64,000 bases of DNA from Epiperipatus broadwayi (lineage: Eukaryota; Onychophora; Udeonychophora; Euonychophora; Peripatidae). The notes under the pieces were generated by a model. That model ran no database searches and was not told where the DNA came from. It worked only from the letters and a program-made list of their open reading frames with translations. The stretch spans positions 4,667,739 through 4,731,738 of the forward strand of contig JAQFVV010000042.1 of NCBI GenBank assembly GCA_028023455.1, read 5' to 3'. Shown piece after piece: positions 49,951 to 62,764 of this stretch (position 1 is the stretch's first letter; every line of letters starts with the position of its first letter). The position numbers and the translations under genes were made by a program.

Positions 49951-52480
49951 AGATTGTGATTGAAAAAACTTTTTCTCATATAAAAAAATTATCTCTATTA
50001 TTTTTAAGTATTTAAGATTGGTACAGAAAATAAAAACTTATATTGTACTTTAAATTGAGTGGATAATTCTATTATAAGTTAAAATGTATACCCCTTACAT
50101 ATATATATATATATTTAGTATATGTACATAATAATGTGTATATAAGTGATTAAAAATATGAAATATTCTTTTAACTTAAAAGTGTTTTGTTATTGCTTTG
50201 AGTGGATTTTTTTTTTTAAAAAAAAAAAATGCTTACTAAGTCTATATTAAAAATGAACTTCACTTAAAACATAAATTTACTTTAAATCCTTTAAATCAAT
50301 TTCACATATAGTGTATATAGTTCACTAAATATTTCTGCAGTAAGTTAATAGGTACTATATGTACATATCATATTTAGTATGTGTGCATAATTATATATAT
50401 ATATATAAAAAATCAGTAATTTCTGTTTAAAATTGTTGACATTTTTTATTTTTATCTGGAAAAAAATAATTTAAAAAAAAAAAAGCTTAACAAAACTATA
50501 TTGTAAACAACTTTCTTATTTCTTAAATGAAGCTTATAATTGCACCAAAGAAACTTCGTGAGCATTATTTAAAACATTTCCCCTAGTCTTCCATATCTAA
50601 TAAACCAAGTTATAGATTTAAAATATTAACATGCCTATCACCTTCATAGATTTTTAAAAAATCTACAAAATTTCAACAAATTATCTTGAACTTAAATGTA
50701 TTAAATATCGATTTTAAAATATGATAAAAATATTATAAAATTTTTTAAATATAAAAACTGAAAGAAAAAAAAACCTCTATACCACCTTCTCATAAGCCAT
50801 ATTTCAAACAAATGAAAGTTCTAAAAAAAAATTGTATCTTTGATTTAGGGGAAATATTGAGTATTATTCAGATTAGCCTGGTATTAATTAATTGTATACC
50901 AAATTTCAAGCAATTTTATTGAATTTAAAGGTATTAAACTTCAATTTTAAAATTTCATACTAACTTTAAAAAAATCAAAGTTTATAAACAAATCTACCAA
51001 TAAACTGATTTTCCAACTTCAATAAAGGTATTTAAAAATCAAGATAATTTCTTGAAAACAATGATATATATCAAATAATCTAAAGTTAGAATCTACTGTG
51101 TCCAAAATTGGAAAAAAAAAATAAGGCAGCAGAGGAAGCAGTAAAAAAGTACCTTCATATCCAATTGAAACAGCATAAGAAAAATACAACCAAAAGAAAA
51201 TGGATAAACAGGTAAACAATTCATTCATTCCAAATCAGATTTGGCTACATAATTTTAAAGTGAAATTATTTTAATCTAATGGTTTGTTTTATTACTCTAA
51301 ACATTAAAATATTTGCAAAATCATGAAGAAAATAATAAAAGCAAATAAGTTTACTGTGATGAATAAAACCAATTTGATAATACATGATTATATAAGCCTC
51401 CTGTAATTGAAGTCCACTTCTAGAAAGATTGATAAAATAGCTGATATCAATTTCAAAATAAAACTTACTCAGCATAGTCCATATGCTTATCAATCAGTCA
51501 TATTAAGATTAAAAATAATGCAGCTAATTGTCCAAAGTGATTTTAGATGAAATGAGTACAATATTTATTTTAAATATATTATCAACTTTTTAGTTTACAA
51601 ATATAAAAAAAATTTGCATTCAATTACAATAACAAAAGATAAAACTCAAAAGTCATTAGTATTATTGTGATTTTGCACAGTATCAATTGAGCTAGTATCA
51701 GGTTGTTGCAAATTTATAAAACTTCTGCCAATGAAGTAGAGCAGGAATGCTAAAATAAGTATTTGCATTATATGCATGCAGTATTTGTTAAATATTACTA
51801 GGGAAATTAAATAGCTCATAATATGCATAGTACATCTCCAAAATTACAGCTCTGAAAATCTATCAGACTGTGAATAAATCCAAGATTGCTCAATAATAGA
51901 CAAATCTTTGAAACAGACTCCAACTAATAAAAACATGTATGAGTTAACAATGATTCAATGATAAAAGAAACTTGAAATATGCATTACATTAGTTAATTTT
52001 CAGCAATTTTAAATACAAAAAAAAAGAAGATGAAATGCACTTTCTAATATTTAACTGTCATTTAAAAGTTTTCCTAACTTTTATTATTTTAAGCAATGAC
52101 AGAAAACCGATAAAATTCCTCGAATTGTTGACTATCATATATAACAATTTGAACAAGAGAAAATATAAATCAATTTATAAATGAGGATTAAAACAAAGAA
52201 TCCTACTTTTCATTTTGAAAACCTGATAGATATCACTGCTATCCATATATAGTTTGTCAATGGTAATAAGTGTGATTTCTTCTGATATTGAATACACTAT
52301 TATTATTTGAACAATGTTCACAAATGTTAACTTACTTATAAAATATATTACAAGATTATCCTGCAGCAAACTATAAAAAAAGAAACTATATATAGATTAA
52401 TGTAAGATGTTCCATGTCAAACTTCTTAATGAAAATAAGAATGAGATGAACAATAATATTTTGTAAGGCAAATTAATTAA
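49951..52480. other. AT-rich non-coding DNA
   Basis: No gene in this 2.5 kb. TA microsatellites lie near 50099-50114 and 50394-50406, and A runs near 50461-50484. Small minus frames at 51019-51493, 51646-51828 and 52175-52369 are hydrophobic AT-driven frames without motifs. Confidence 0.55.
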
Positions 52481-52482
52481 TA

Positions 52483-53785
52483 CACCTGGGTTTCGTTTTA
52501 TGCGGATTTATTTAATGCGATTTTGAAGTTATGCGATTCATGTTTATTCTTAATACTTTATATGCGGTTTTCTTTTATGCGATAAAAATTATTAGATCAG
52601 AAGTCGAGCTCCAATAATGCGCTATTACTTTAAATATTATAAATTTCACGCACTCACATCATATTTAAAGTAATAGCACATTATCGGAGTTCGACTTTCA
52701 TCTAATAATTTCAATATTTTCAGCACTTTATAATAGTACTGTAATAGATTTTATGCAATAAAGAAGTTCATAATTCATTTAAAATCAGGATTTCCCCATT
52801 TTATATACACACATTAAATTTTACAAGATTATAATATAAATCTGTTCAAACGTTATAGATGAAAAATACTATATATGTTATCGTTTTTGCATTTTAAATC
52901 ACGTTCTATTTTGCTTTTTATAAAAAGATTACGTAATCAATTAATCATTTAGTGTCCGCAAGTTTATTTTTAAAAGGTGAGTAACGGTGGTGGGAACAAT
53001 TAAATTTGATAATTAAAATCTGATTTTTAATTGTAATTAACAATTTAAAAATTACGTAATGTGATCTGAAATTAAGATGATGTGGAACGATGAAATGGAA
53101 TTGAAAATTAAAAAATTAAAGACAAAAATAAGAATTTATTTTTTAATTGTTAGTTTTAATTAAATTTTGCCTAACAGTGGTGAGTCGGTATCTTTTTATT
53201 ATCGTTAAGTCTAAGTTTTTATTTTTTTTTTAAACTTTTAGTTTACTCTAACGGAGAAAAAAAAAGCACCCAAGAAAATGAATTTCTTTATAAACAAAAA
53301 TTTCAATTTTAGATCGCTTAGTAAAATGGGAAGGATCAACAGTGATTGGAAAACGTTTTAGTTGTATTTCCTCTTGACTTTGTTTAAGGAGAAGCTACAG
53401 TACCTCATATCACGTCACATCATGACAAATTGATGTCTCAACTAGCGATAATGATTAAAATACCATACATGTATGAAAAAAAATGTAAATTACACATAAA
53501 AATATATTGTTTTGAATAAAATTAAATACTATAGTTAATAAAAAAAGTAAAAAAAGTTTGTCTTGTAACAATTTTTTTCAAATTTGAAATTTTTTATTAA
53601 TTATATATTTTTTTTATGCGAACTTTAAAGTAATTTTACGTTGTTGCTTTGCTTTTATGCAATTTTTGGAAAATTATAGTATGTATCCCTCATTTTTCAA
53701 TGTAAGTTAAGTATATTTTTGTCCGATTTCTTTTGTGTGCGTTTTTTGAGGAACCTATCTATCGCATAAAACGAGACGGCAGGTG
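52483..53785. mobile_element. Tc1/mariner-pogo-like (Tigger-type) non-autonomous element, copy 1
   Basis: The ends CACCTGGGTTTCGTTTTATG and, as complement, CACCTGCCGTCTCGTTTTAT are inverted repeats flanked by TA at 52481-52482 and 53786-53787, the target duplication of the Tc1/mariner superfamily. It shares its outer and several inner segments with 58370-59339. Near its left end (about 52600-52720) is an internal palindrome with AATGCGCTATTACTTTAAAT against its complement. There is no recognisable transposase, so it depends on a helper. Placing it with pogo/Tigger rests on TIR appearance and is inference. Confidence 0.78.
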
Positions 53786-53787
53786 TA

Positions 53788-54429
53788 CATGACTTTCAAC
53801 ATTTACAGTGTATAGTCCTCCAAAATAATAATAATTTGAATAGATTAATTCATATTTTCATTCCCATCTTTCCACAAAAATACTTGTAAACATAATCATT
53901 TATCCTTTTATTATCATATTATTAAAAAATGGTTAAGTCTATTTTACAAAAATCTGTTGATGATAAAATTCTTAACCATAATACATGTAATTTTAATGAA
54001 CTTACAAGTTTTTATGTATTTGTGATAACAAATATGTAAAACTTTTTTAAAACATAAATCAATAAAAAAAAAATGTTAATTATTCTTATAATATGAAAAC
54101 ATTATAATTTTTTAATATTGTTACTTTGCCTAAAAGACTGGACAATTTTCAAAGAAAATCAATATTATACATATTTTGCCCTGAATAGCAAGAGCAATTG
54201 ATTCTATAAAACACAATTGTTTTCTTATGATAAAAAAAATTCGAACATTTCCACAATGCAAAATAAATTATAAATTTGGAATATTTTATTTTAAAAAACT
54301 TTTGAATTGAGAATCAGTGATAACTGATAAATCAACATTTTACAAAGCTAATCAAATACACCAAATGTTTAAATATAGTGTATAAACTATTTTATTAATA
54401 AGCACTGAAAATTTTAAACATTTTTATTG
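53788..54429. other. AT-rich non-coding DNA
   Basis: Nothing recognised. Confidence 0.55.
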
Positions 54430-54515
54430 AATGAGGGAGCCATATTGATGAAAAATAATGTCATGGCCAACATCCAGTTCAAATCTAACTCATTAAAGCA
54501 CATAAAAAAAAAATT
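54430..54515 (+). repeat. tRNA-derived SINE-like element, copy 2
   Basis: GGGAGCCATATTGATGAAAA is followed by CCAGTTCAAATCTAACTCAT (B box) and an A-rich tail at about 54500-54513. It aligns with 33588-33680 over its whole length, which makes it the second copy of a family. Confidence 0.55.
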
Positions 54516-55649
54516 ATCATAATGTGTAAATTTTGTATTATTTCTTTGGGCACTTTATGTATTATATGATTTTAAAAAATAAAAAAAATAATGTACTTAA
54601 TTTTTCATTTTTGCTGTAAAACCAAAAATTTGTTAAAATATATAAATACTGATCTATGAACATGTATCAATAAAAACAAAGCAAATAGTACATAAATAAT
54701 GCACATTATTATGTGACATAAAAATTTTATCTTTTTTTTTCTTTCTTTTCTGATTCAACTATTCACATTTATTTTGGAAAGACATATTACTTTGCAAATC
54801 TGTTATTACTAAGTTATTAAATACAAATTAGGTAGCTAAATTATATTTTTAAGTAATGTAATTATTCATTTTTGATGCAGTTTGCTATTGTATGCGATCA
54901 TAGTTTTTTAAATTCCTGTAATGAATTTTTTTTTTTTCTTTTCAAAAATGATTTATATTTATTATGGAAGACATTTGATATATAAAACTTAACAATTATA
55001 TTATTAAAGAGTTTTTAAAAAAATGTTTTAGTTAATTTATATATTTTTCAATTTATTTTTGGAGCAATTTGTTATTGCATAAAATTATAGTCCTTTTTAA
55101 TTATTTAACAAGGCAAACTATTTTCTTTCTTGGTATGAATCTTATAAATTTACTTTATGAATAAGACTTTGTCATCAGCATCCTGTTCCATCATACTATA
55201 AATGGCCCTCAATTCTAAAAAAAAAACTAAATATTTTTAAAAGGTCATTATCGTAAATAGCTACTTGTTTTTGAAGCAACAGGTACCAATTAATGATCAT
55301 TGTAATAAATCTCAAAGACTTCATTTTTAAAAAAAGGAAAAACTTTACTGCAATAGTAGTTAGCTAGAAATAATAACTTCCCTAAATTTATTATTCACAA
55401 ATAAAATAATGTGGTATTTTGGAATCTAACAGTCTTAAATTAAAAAAGGACTATTTCATTTTATAAAAATATACAAATGAACATCAATTAAACAATGAAT
55501 TAACCTTTATTGAAAATTATTTTACTATCAATTTGTATAAAGCATTTAAAAAAAAGTGGAAAATATTTTTGTGCATTTATATATAAAGAATAATTTTAAA
55601 ACAAAAAAAAAATTAAAATATTTTTTCCATTTAAAATGAAAAGCTTATA
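54516..55649. other. AT-rich non-coding DNA
   Basis: No gene or repeat recognised. Confidence 0.55.
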
Positions 55650-56640
55650 TTAGGTGTGCCCAACATTTTGGAACTTAAGAGCTACTTTTTATTTTCCAAA
55701 TAAATGGTGATAGACTAAATGAGAAAAAAAAAAAAGAATCAATTTATAAATGAAATGAACAAATATAATTAAAATTTTAAACAAATTTATTTAATGTGAT
55801 GATTAACATTGAATATTATTAGCTATTTTTGAATAATTTGGTTTACAATTAGAAATAGCCAAGCATAAAGTCATTAAGATGATTTTCAGTCATACGAGTA
55901 CGAAATTTAGATTTTATATAGTTCATATGATAAAATGATTCACATAAATATGTGAGCGCAAAACATAAATGAATGCATCTTTCAATAGCAGACAATTTTC
56001 AATGGTAATATACTGCTATATATCAAATTGATCATGCTATTTCAATCTAATGTCATTTTGCAATCCAATTAATTGCATTTCCAAGCTATCTATGTCCATA
56101 TTAAATACTTCTGTGATTAATACAGCTTGATTATCAATTTTTATTTTTGAGAATGGTGATGTGAAAAATGAAATGATTGGTCAAAATTTTTCAGTCTTGA
56201 AATCGTTGTTGAAAGTGCAGAAGAATGTTTTGCAAAATATTTTCAAATTCTTGGTAATCAAGTTTCTATGATTGCCCAATTTCTTCTCTAAAATTTGCGA
56301 AATATTTCAAATCTTTTTTATTAATTCGAGAAATCCACACTTCCAGTTTCATTTTAAATGTATCAATGGAGCTAATCATGTCACTTATTGTTTTATTCTC
56401 GCAAATCCATATTTAATTCATTTAATTTAGTCGTTAGATCTGTTAAAAATGCAGGCTTTTGCAGCCACGTGTTATGAAATAAACCAGCATAAGAATCTTT
56501 TTTTTCGTCCAGAAAATGTGGCAATAGCTTGCGGAATCTTTCTAAAATATTAGCTTTGCTCAACTATCTGATGGAATTATGAAGAACTTCAACATAATCT
56601 GCATTAATGGTATTAAATATTACTTTTAACTATGAATTTT
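55650..56640 (-). pseudogene. hAT transposase pseudogene (ZBED5/GTF2IRD2-like)
   Basis: Read on the minus strand from 56640: ADYVEVLHNSIRWLS-like start (ADYVEVLHNSIR), then KANILERFRKLLPHF, the basic/acidic middle (KPAFLTDLTTKLNELNM), and WISRINKKDLKYFANF. The C-terminus reads LTYLCESFYHMNYIKSK or the equivalent in the neighbouring frame, followed by FRTRMTENHLNDFML. That ending is the conserved dimerisation region of hAT transposases (usual Y.CE..FS.MN.IKSK.RS.LTDEHL...L). Many frameshifts and stops break it. The 3' edge at 55650 has GGTGTGCCCAACATTTTGG, like a hAT terminal repeat. The BED finger and first catalytic Asp would lie beyond 56640 but are not seen, so it is truncated. Confidence 0.75.
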
Positions 56641-56940
56641 GATTTATATATATATTGGGCAAACATAAATGATTTGTTCAATAGTTTTAAAAAATTTTAT
56701 TACAAATTTTTGCTTGCTATATCGATTAGGCTCATTAAAATGTCTGACTTTTACAAAATATGTTTAATATTTTTTAATGCATATGTATTCAGATCAAATA
56801 AATAATATAACTTAAAAGTACACACTAACTAACCCATGCCAAAATATAAAATACAGCAGATGTGAAAACTTAAAAACTTATAAGCTATAATTTTAAACAA
56901 TGTAAATGTATGAATTTAAAGTTTCTCTATAAAACCATAA
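56641..56940. other. AT-rich non-coding DNA
   Basis: No further transposase or left terminal repeat is recognisable. Confidence 0.5.
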
Positions 56941-57475
56941 ATGTATTGGGTAAATATAAACTTGCCAGGTCATGACAAAATTTCGTAGTTCAAATTTTTT
57001 CCACCAGTGTTTCTTGTCGAATTATTTAAAAATTTGTTGTGAAATATCAAATACACAGTGACATAAAATTATATTATAAAAAAATAATAAATAATTATAT
57101 TATAAAAAATATCTGATAAAAAATAATTTATTAAAATAATAACATATTTATCCTTCCAACATTCATGATTATGGTCCACTGTAGTTTTCGGACTGCAAAT
57201 TTTATCGCTTGTATAAGCGAAAACTACAATGGTCAGTAATTATGAATGTTGGTAGAATAAATATGTTATTTTAATAAATTATTTTTTTATTTTTTATCAG
57301 ATATTTAATTATTTTTTTATAATATAATTTTATGCCGCCACTGTGTATTTGATATTTCACAAATTTTGAAATAATTTGACAAGAAACATTCTGGTGAAAA
57401 AAATTTAAACTACAAAAAAAAAAAAAATTCCAATTTTGTCGTGACCTGGCAAGTTCATGTTTACCAATGTATTGA
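56941..57475. repeat. Large palindrome, about 530 bp
   Basis: Two arms of about 240-250 bp share AACTTGCCAGGTCATGAC, ATTTGTTGTGAAATATCAAA, TATCTGATAAAAAATAATTT and GGTCCACTGTAGTTTTCG (all paired with complements on the right). The centre, 57195-57220, is a short loop. No coding potential. A fold-back transposon or a long-TIR MITE is likely. Pairing is interrupted by small insertions, for example duplicated TTATATTATAAAAAA segments on the left. Confidence 0.88.
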
Positions 57476-58367
57476 TATAATCATTTCCAATTATAATCAT
57501 CCAACATTTTATAGCAGGCTGGGGGATAGTTAGAATCATTTAAAAAAATACTTTGAAAAGTAATCAATTCATAATACTTAAATGTGACATTGTTTACATG
57601 TTTACGTGCATGCACATGTATAATATTCATTATCATTTATACATAAATAAAAATAAATTTAATAATTATTTAAAATATTTTATATGGTAATTTTAATATT
57701 ATATAAAATTATTTTAAATTTAATTATTAAAAAGTAATAATAATAATATTAGTTAATGTTTTAACTTGATATGCACAGTCATAATTTTCAAAAATAAATA
57801 ACTTTTTAATAAAAAAAACTGCACTTGGGGAATTGAATAGTCTGCTTGTTTAAAAATAAAAAGAGGATTGTCTGCAACTTGAAAGTAAAAATGGCTATAA
57901 TTATAATCTTTAAGGTGAATTTTACTTTGGTAGCAGATTAAAATATCAAGATTACTGCTAGATATGTAAGCAAATCTTATTTGAATGGCTCCAAAATAAA
58001 ATAAAATACCAGTAATTCTCACCTTCTACAGCAACTTAATACGTTAATGAAATTACATACAAAATGATTAGCAGTACATATTTTAAATGAAATGCAAATA
58101 TTCAATAAGGATTAAAAAAAGATTCATAGCCAAAAATCAGGATATATCAGAGCTCTAAATCCAAAAATATTTCTACTAATTATTATAAGATTGTTCAAAT
58201 TAACATTAAAATTTTCTGTTATAAACATTTCCATTGTGTGAAAGTTCAATAATTTAATCTGTATAAACTTTAGTAAAATGTCTTAAACTTAATAACTTTT
58301 AGGTATGAAAAATATATTTAATTATTTAAGAAGTACATATATATTGTAGTTATTACTATAATTTAAA
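57476..58367. other. AT-rich non-coding DNA
   Basis: No gene recognised. The 89-codon minus frame at 57753-58022 has no known motif. Confidence 0.5.
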
Positions 58368-58369
58368 TA

Positions 58370-59339
58370 CACCTGGGTCTCTTTTTATGCGGACTTATTT
58401 AACACGATTTTGAAGTTACGCGATTTGTGTTTCACCGAAAGTCGATCTCCGATAATGCGCTATTACTTTAAATAATAAATTTCGCGCACTTACGTTATAT
58501 TGAAAGTAATAGCACATTATTGGAATTCGACTTTCATCTTAGTAATTTCAATATTTTCAGTGCTTTATAATAGTAAGATTTTATGCAATAATGAAATTAA
58601 AATCATGATTTCCACATTTTATGTATAGATACATTAAATTTTACAAGATTATAATGTAAATTTGTTCAAACATTGTGCATGTTAATTTTGCATTTTAAAT
58701 CACATTCTGTTTTTGCTTTTTAAAAAAGAACGTAATCAATTATTATTTTCTTATTAATGACACTAATCATTAACGTGCTCTTAAATTCCGAGAGCTAAAT
58801 GGTTGTATGTCTGGATATCGCGAGCTTCATAAACAATTAATAAAATCGTCTCAAAGATTAATTACTAATTACATTGTCGCCAGAAAACCATTGATACAAC
58901 ATGAGTGTGAAGTTGGCGTTAGTTGTATTTCCTCTTGTGAAAAATTTGATTTTTTACCAGTTTACAAACGAACGTGTTTTTCAGAAAATAGCAATAATAA
59001 TTAAAATGTGTATAAAAAAATGTAAATTACTGTACTGTAAATTATGCATAAAAATATATTATTTTGAATAAAATTAAATATTATAGTTAAACAAAGTTTG
59101 TCTTGTATCAATTTTTTTCAAATTTGAAATTTTTTATTAGTCATATTTTATTTGCTTATTTTTTTTTTTGCGCGAATTTTAACGTAATTTTATGTTGGTG
59201 CTTTGCTTTTACGTGAATTTTGAAAAATCACAGACCGCATCCCCCCTTTTTCAATGTTAAATTACGTCTATTTTTGCGCGATTTCGTTTGCACGTGTTTT
59301 CTGAGGAACCTAACTATCGCGTAAAACGAGACCCAGGTG
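58370..59339. mobile_element. Tc1/mariner-pogo-like (Tigger-type) non-autonomous element, copy 2
   Basis: The ends CACCTGGGTCTC and GAGACCCAGGTG are perfect inverted repeats for 12 bp, and TA flanks both (58368-58369 and 59340-59341). It is 970 bp and shares termini and the internal palindrome (about 58437-58540) with copy 1. The interior contains a 65-codon frame (58807-59004, YRELHKQLIKSSQRLITNYI) that I do not recognise; it may be the remains of a transposase C-terminus. CpG sites are more frequent than in copy 1, suggesting that copy 2 is the less decayed one. Confidence 0.8.
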
Positions 59340-59341
59340 TA

Positions 59342-59525
59342 TATCAAATTTAATTACTGTTTAGATTTTGTTTTGATAATATAAACCTTTCATGAGAATT
59401 TATTTGTTAAGAATAATTAAAGAAGTAAATTCTTTACCATTCAAACAAATAAATTCATTAGTTTTAAAGAACTATATACAAACAATTTTGAGTAAAATAT
59501 TATAGATATAAATGTGTATATATGA
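59342..59525. other. AT-rich non-coding DNA
   Basis: Nothing recognised in this short gap. Confidence 0.5.
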
Positions 59526-59533
59526 ACTTACGG

Positions 59534-59821
59534 CAGGGTTCCCCAACCCTATGCCCGCAGGCACCAAGGTGCCCGCCAGTATCCGAACATGATAAAAAAT
59601 TATTTATCTGATACAAATAAATTTAATTTTTAAAATTTCTTATAAATTATTGTATTATATTGTAATCAATTGTTAAAATTTTATTTTTGAAATATTTTTT
59701 TGTACATTATGTGTATTAATAATATCCAACTATAAATTTACATTGAAAAAATAAATGGTGCCCGCCACCTGGCCAGTATTATAGAATGTGCTCTTAAGTA
59801 CAAAAAGGTTGGGGACCGCTG
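59534..59821. mobile_element. hAT-type MITE, 288 bp
   Basis: CAGGGTTCCCCAACC at the left and GGTTGGGGACCGCTG at the right are imperfect inverted repeats of about 15 bp. Further in, GGTGCCCGCCAGTAT pairs with part of GGTGCCCGCCACCTGG in direct orientation, a typical inner repeat. The flanks ACTTACGG (59526-59533) and ACTTAAGG (59822-59829) match at 7 of 8 positions, consistent with an aged hAT duplication. There is no coding capacity. The TIR resembles those of Charlie-like hAT families. Confidence 0.85.
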
Positions 59822-59829
59822 ACTTAAGG

Positions 59830-61524
59830 CAATAATGAATAAATTAATTTTTTATCATAGAAAAAAAAAAATTATTTGAGATTGTTAAATAATTGCTGTT
59901 TTAAATTTCAATCATTATTCAAATTTTATTTTATGTGTTAAATGAATAAATATTAAATATTTGTAATAATTTATCATAATCTTCTTACAAGCAATAATAT
60001 AAAAGTCATATGCTTATCTGTTTATTTATCAAAATGCGGAGTTGGGGTGCGCGTGTATATACTATTTATATAAAATTAGCATTAAGGGGACTGCAAATAT
60101 TAGATTATATCAAGTTTGAAGTTATATTATACTGTTCCGTCTTGCATATATAAAGAATGTACACATGTGGAATTCCAGCTTTATGTTGTATAATGATATT
60201 TATGCCCTTTATACACATTTTGACATTCCAAATGTTGCAGTAGAGATCATGGAATATGATGATTAGTTTACTGCTTCCTAATGCATATTTGTACAACAAT
60301 GTTTGTGGGCATACATTTATGCATGCATTTGAATGCTGAAAAATATACTGTTAAGGAATAATGATGTGATTATACCTAAATATGATTTGTATTGGTATAT
60401 TATACAGACCTATCTTGTCTGTTTCTTCAATGAATGAATGATATAATAACATGTTCTAATATTAACTATTAAAAATAAATCTTTTGAAATTAGCACATAT
60501 AATGACAATATATTTTCATCAAGAATTTTAAAACTTTATCTACGGTTCTAGTTTTCATGTTTACATGTCTGAATTAAATGAATTTTGTTCACACTTGTGA
60601 TGTATGATATATTAAAAATTATTTATACAGTTCATGAAAGATTGAGAAATATTACAGTTATAAAAATTAAATTACAAAATAAATAATTATAAAATTTGTT
60701 TTACAGGTTTGTATAATTTGTGGGAAATATTTTTACTGATTTTGAATTCCCACTATGTGCTGGGTATTTATAGATATTATAAATAATTCTTAATTATTCT
60801 AACTTTGGTGTTACATTTATAATCAAACTATTTCTTGTTATTGGCTTACTATTTTGTTTGTGTTTTAATTAATAAACATGTTTTATAGTTACTTGTTAGT
60901 TGTGCAATTCATTTTTACTGAGAAATAATTGTAGTGATTTCATTTTCCATCACTTACATTTCTGACCATTACAACGTAGATAGGAATTCTGTAAAACTAA
61001 ATTTATTTCATGTCCAAAATCATTATATATTAATGGATTATTTTAAAATCTTTAATATTTTCAGATCTTTTTTTGTTACTTCTACATTTAATATACAATT
61101 TAATATCCAAATATGCAATCTTAAAATCCTATGAATTTTACTTGTATTAAATTCAAAAATATAAAACAGAAATTTAAAAACAATTTAGAAATAAATACAT
61201 TTAGCACATAATTACCTATAAAATATAACAGCAGCCATTTTCTCATCTTACGCAAGGTAATGTTTTGTGTATGCAGTCCCACTATTTATTTTGTTTAAAA
61301 TAATAAAAAAATAAATAAATAGAAATTCATGTTAAGATTATTTGGGCTCCAGAAACTGTTCAAGTCGTAAGTATTTAGTGAAGACTGAAAAAGCATTCAA
61401 TTTATTCAGTAAAAGATGTGAAAAAAAAAGTTCTAATAAACAGTAACATATGCCATCATAAAGTATTAATTAAATTATACAAAGGCTTTAATTATTGTTA
61501 TATATAGAGCTCACAAATAAGCTC
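59830..61524. other. AT-rich non-coding DNA
   Basis: No gene or repeat recognised. Small frames at 60105-60299 and 60934-61134 are AT-driven. Confidence 0.55.
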
Positions 61525-61675
61525 TTAACAAGCTTTGCAGAATATTTCCAATCCCAGACCGATTTCTGCTATTGGCATCCTCAATGAGGTGCTAGGATAT
61601 TCAAGCATTAGATTAAAAATACCAGATCGTGTGACATCTGGCTTGATTTTTTTTTTTTGTGAAGGCTTTAATTCT
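61525..61675 (-). CDS. Possible coding exon, unrecognised
   Basis: On the minus strand a strong acceptor (TTATTTTTTTCAG, with its last base at 61676) opens a 49-codon frame: ELKPSQKKKIKPDVTRSG, then LEYPSTSLRMPIAEIGLGLE and a TAA at 61527-61525. The segment 61540-61640 is clearly less AT-rich than its surroundings. A GTTAAG just before the stop could act as a donor, so the exon may be internal. The plus strand is also open (61535-61843, ISNPRPISAIGILNEVLGYS), and I cannot decide between strands from the sequence alone. I know of no match. If real, it is on the same strand as, and upstream of, the moesin exon, but need not belong to it. Confidence 0.33.
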
Positions 61676-61849
61676 CTGAAAAAAATAACACCAAGTCATT
61701 TACTACAAGTGAGAAGAGCAGTTATGTTTTCAAAAATCTACATGAATTTAAAAATGAAAATATTTCAATTTTTTTATGGCTTGGTAGAATTCCTATTATC
61801 ATTAACTTCAGATTTTGAGATTATTTTTTTAAAAAAACCTTAATTTTCC

Positions 61850-62470
61850 ATTTAATACAAATAATACTGCTGTGATTGTAATCACTTCATAACATACATA
61901 AAAATAAATTTGAAATTTCAAATTTAACCTCATTTACACATTTGCCTTTTGCATTCATCAACATCTTCCATTTTCATTACAAAAATAAAAAATAGTAAGT
62001 TTTATTTTGAGGGAGAGAAAGACACTTTTTTTTTTTTTGTTAAATACTGCATTTTTGTCAATTTCTTAATGTGTATAAATTGTACAATAGGTATACATAT
62101 TGTAACGTTTATTTATATACGTTGCAAATATATTGGCATTTGGTAAAAGCTAAAAAATAAAAGTAAATTTAGAATTTTTTTTGACTAATTTTTTTTTTAA
62201 AAAAATAACGTACAATGAAAGTTAAATTTTTCTTTCGTATTTTTTTTTACTTAACTGGAAATAAAAGTAGAATTAGAGAGAACAAAAGAATTCCAAAAGC
62301 AAGTAAAAAAATAAGCTAAAAGAAAAATATTTTAGCTAATTAAACATGGCCGAAAAACTTGATAAAAAAAAATAGACTTTGTAACATAAATTTTGTAAAG
62401 AATATGTAAGATTATCAACGGATATTTTGACAAACAAAAGATATGCGCAGAAGTCGGAAAACTGGGCCTC
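61850..62470. other. AT-rich non-coding DNA
   Basis: No gene recognised. T runs lie near 62027-62038 and 62176-62201. Confidence 0.5.
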
Positions 62471-62477
62471 TAGAGAG

Positions 62478-62760
62478 TATAAAAGGCAGAGATCAGTTTG
62501 AAGAACGTCTTGGTTTAGCTGATATTCTTTTGGTTGGTTTTGGATTAGAGAATCCAGACCACTCTACGATGAAAGTTATTCATACGAGAGTAGACCGAAG
62601 CTTTAGCTGACATCATTACCGATGGACACCAGAGAAGCTTACGCGACTAGCCTATGGAACCAGCACCAAGATCAACTAATAATCAAAGGCCGTGAGCTCA
62701 ATTCAAACCCAAAAAAACTATGCATAGTTATCTACTACTGAATTCACAAAACTTACCGGT
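62478..62760 (+). promoter_or_regulatory. TATA promoter with untranslated first exon, or solo LTR
   Basis: TATAAAAGG at 62478-62486 stands at the head of a less AT-rich stretch of about 280 bp, which ends in ACTTACCG followed by a consensus donor GTAAGT at 62759-62764. No long frame lies within. This would fit a Pol II promoter with a noncoding first exon on the plus strand; transcription would start near 62505-62510. An alternative is a solo LTR, because a TGTAAC at 62381 could be its left end; I see no matching right end or target duplication. Confidence 0.4.
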
Positions 62761-62764
62761 AAGT

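Noticed and set aside
57753-58022. 89-codon minus-strand frame as a gene
   Set aside because: No motif, no splice or promoter context, and AT-driven composition.
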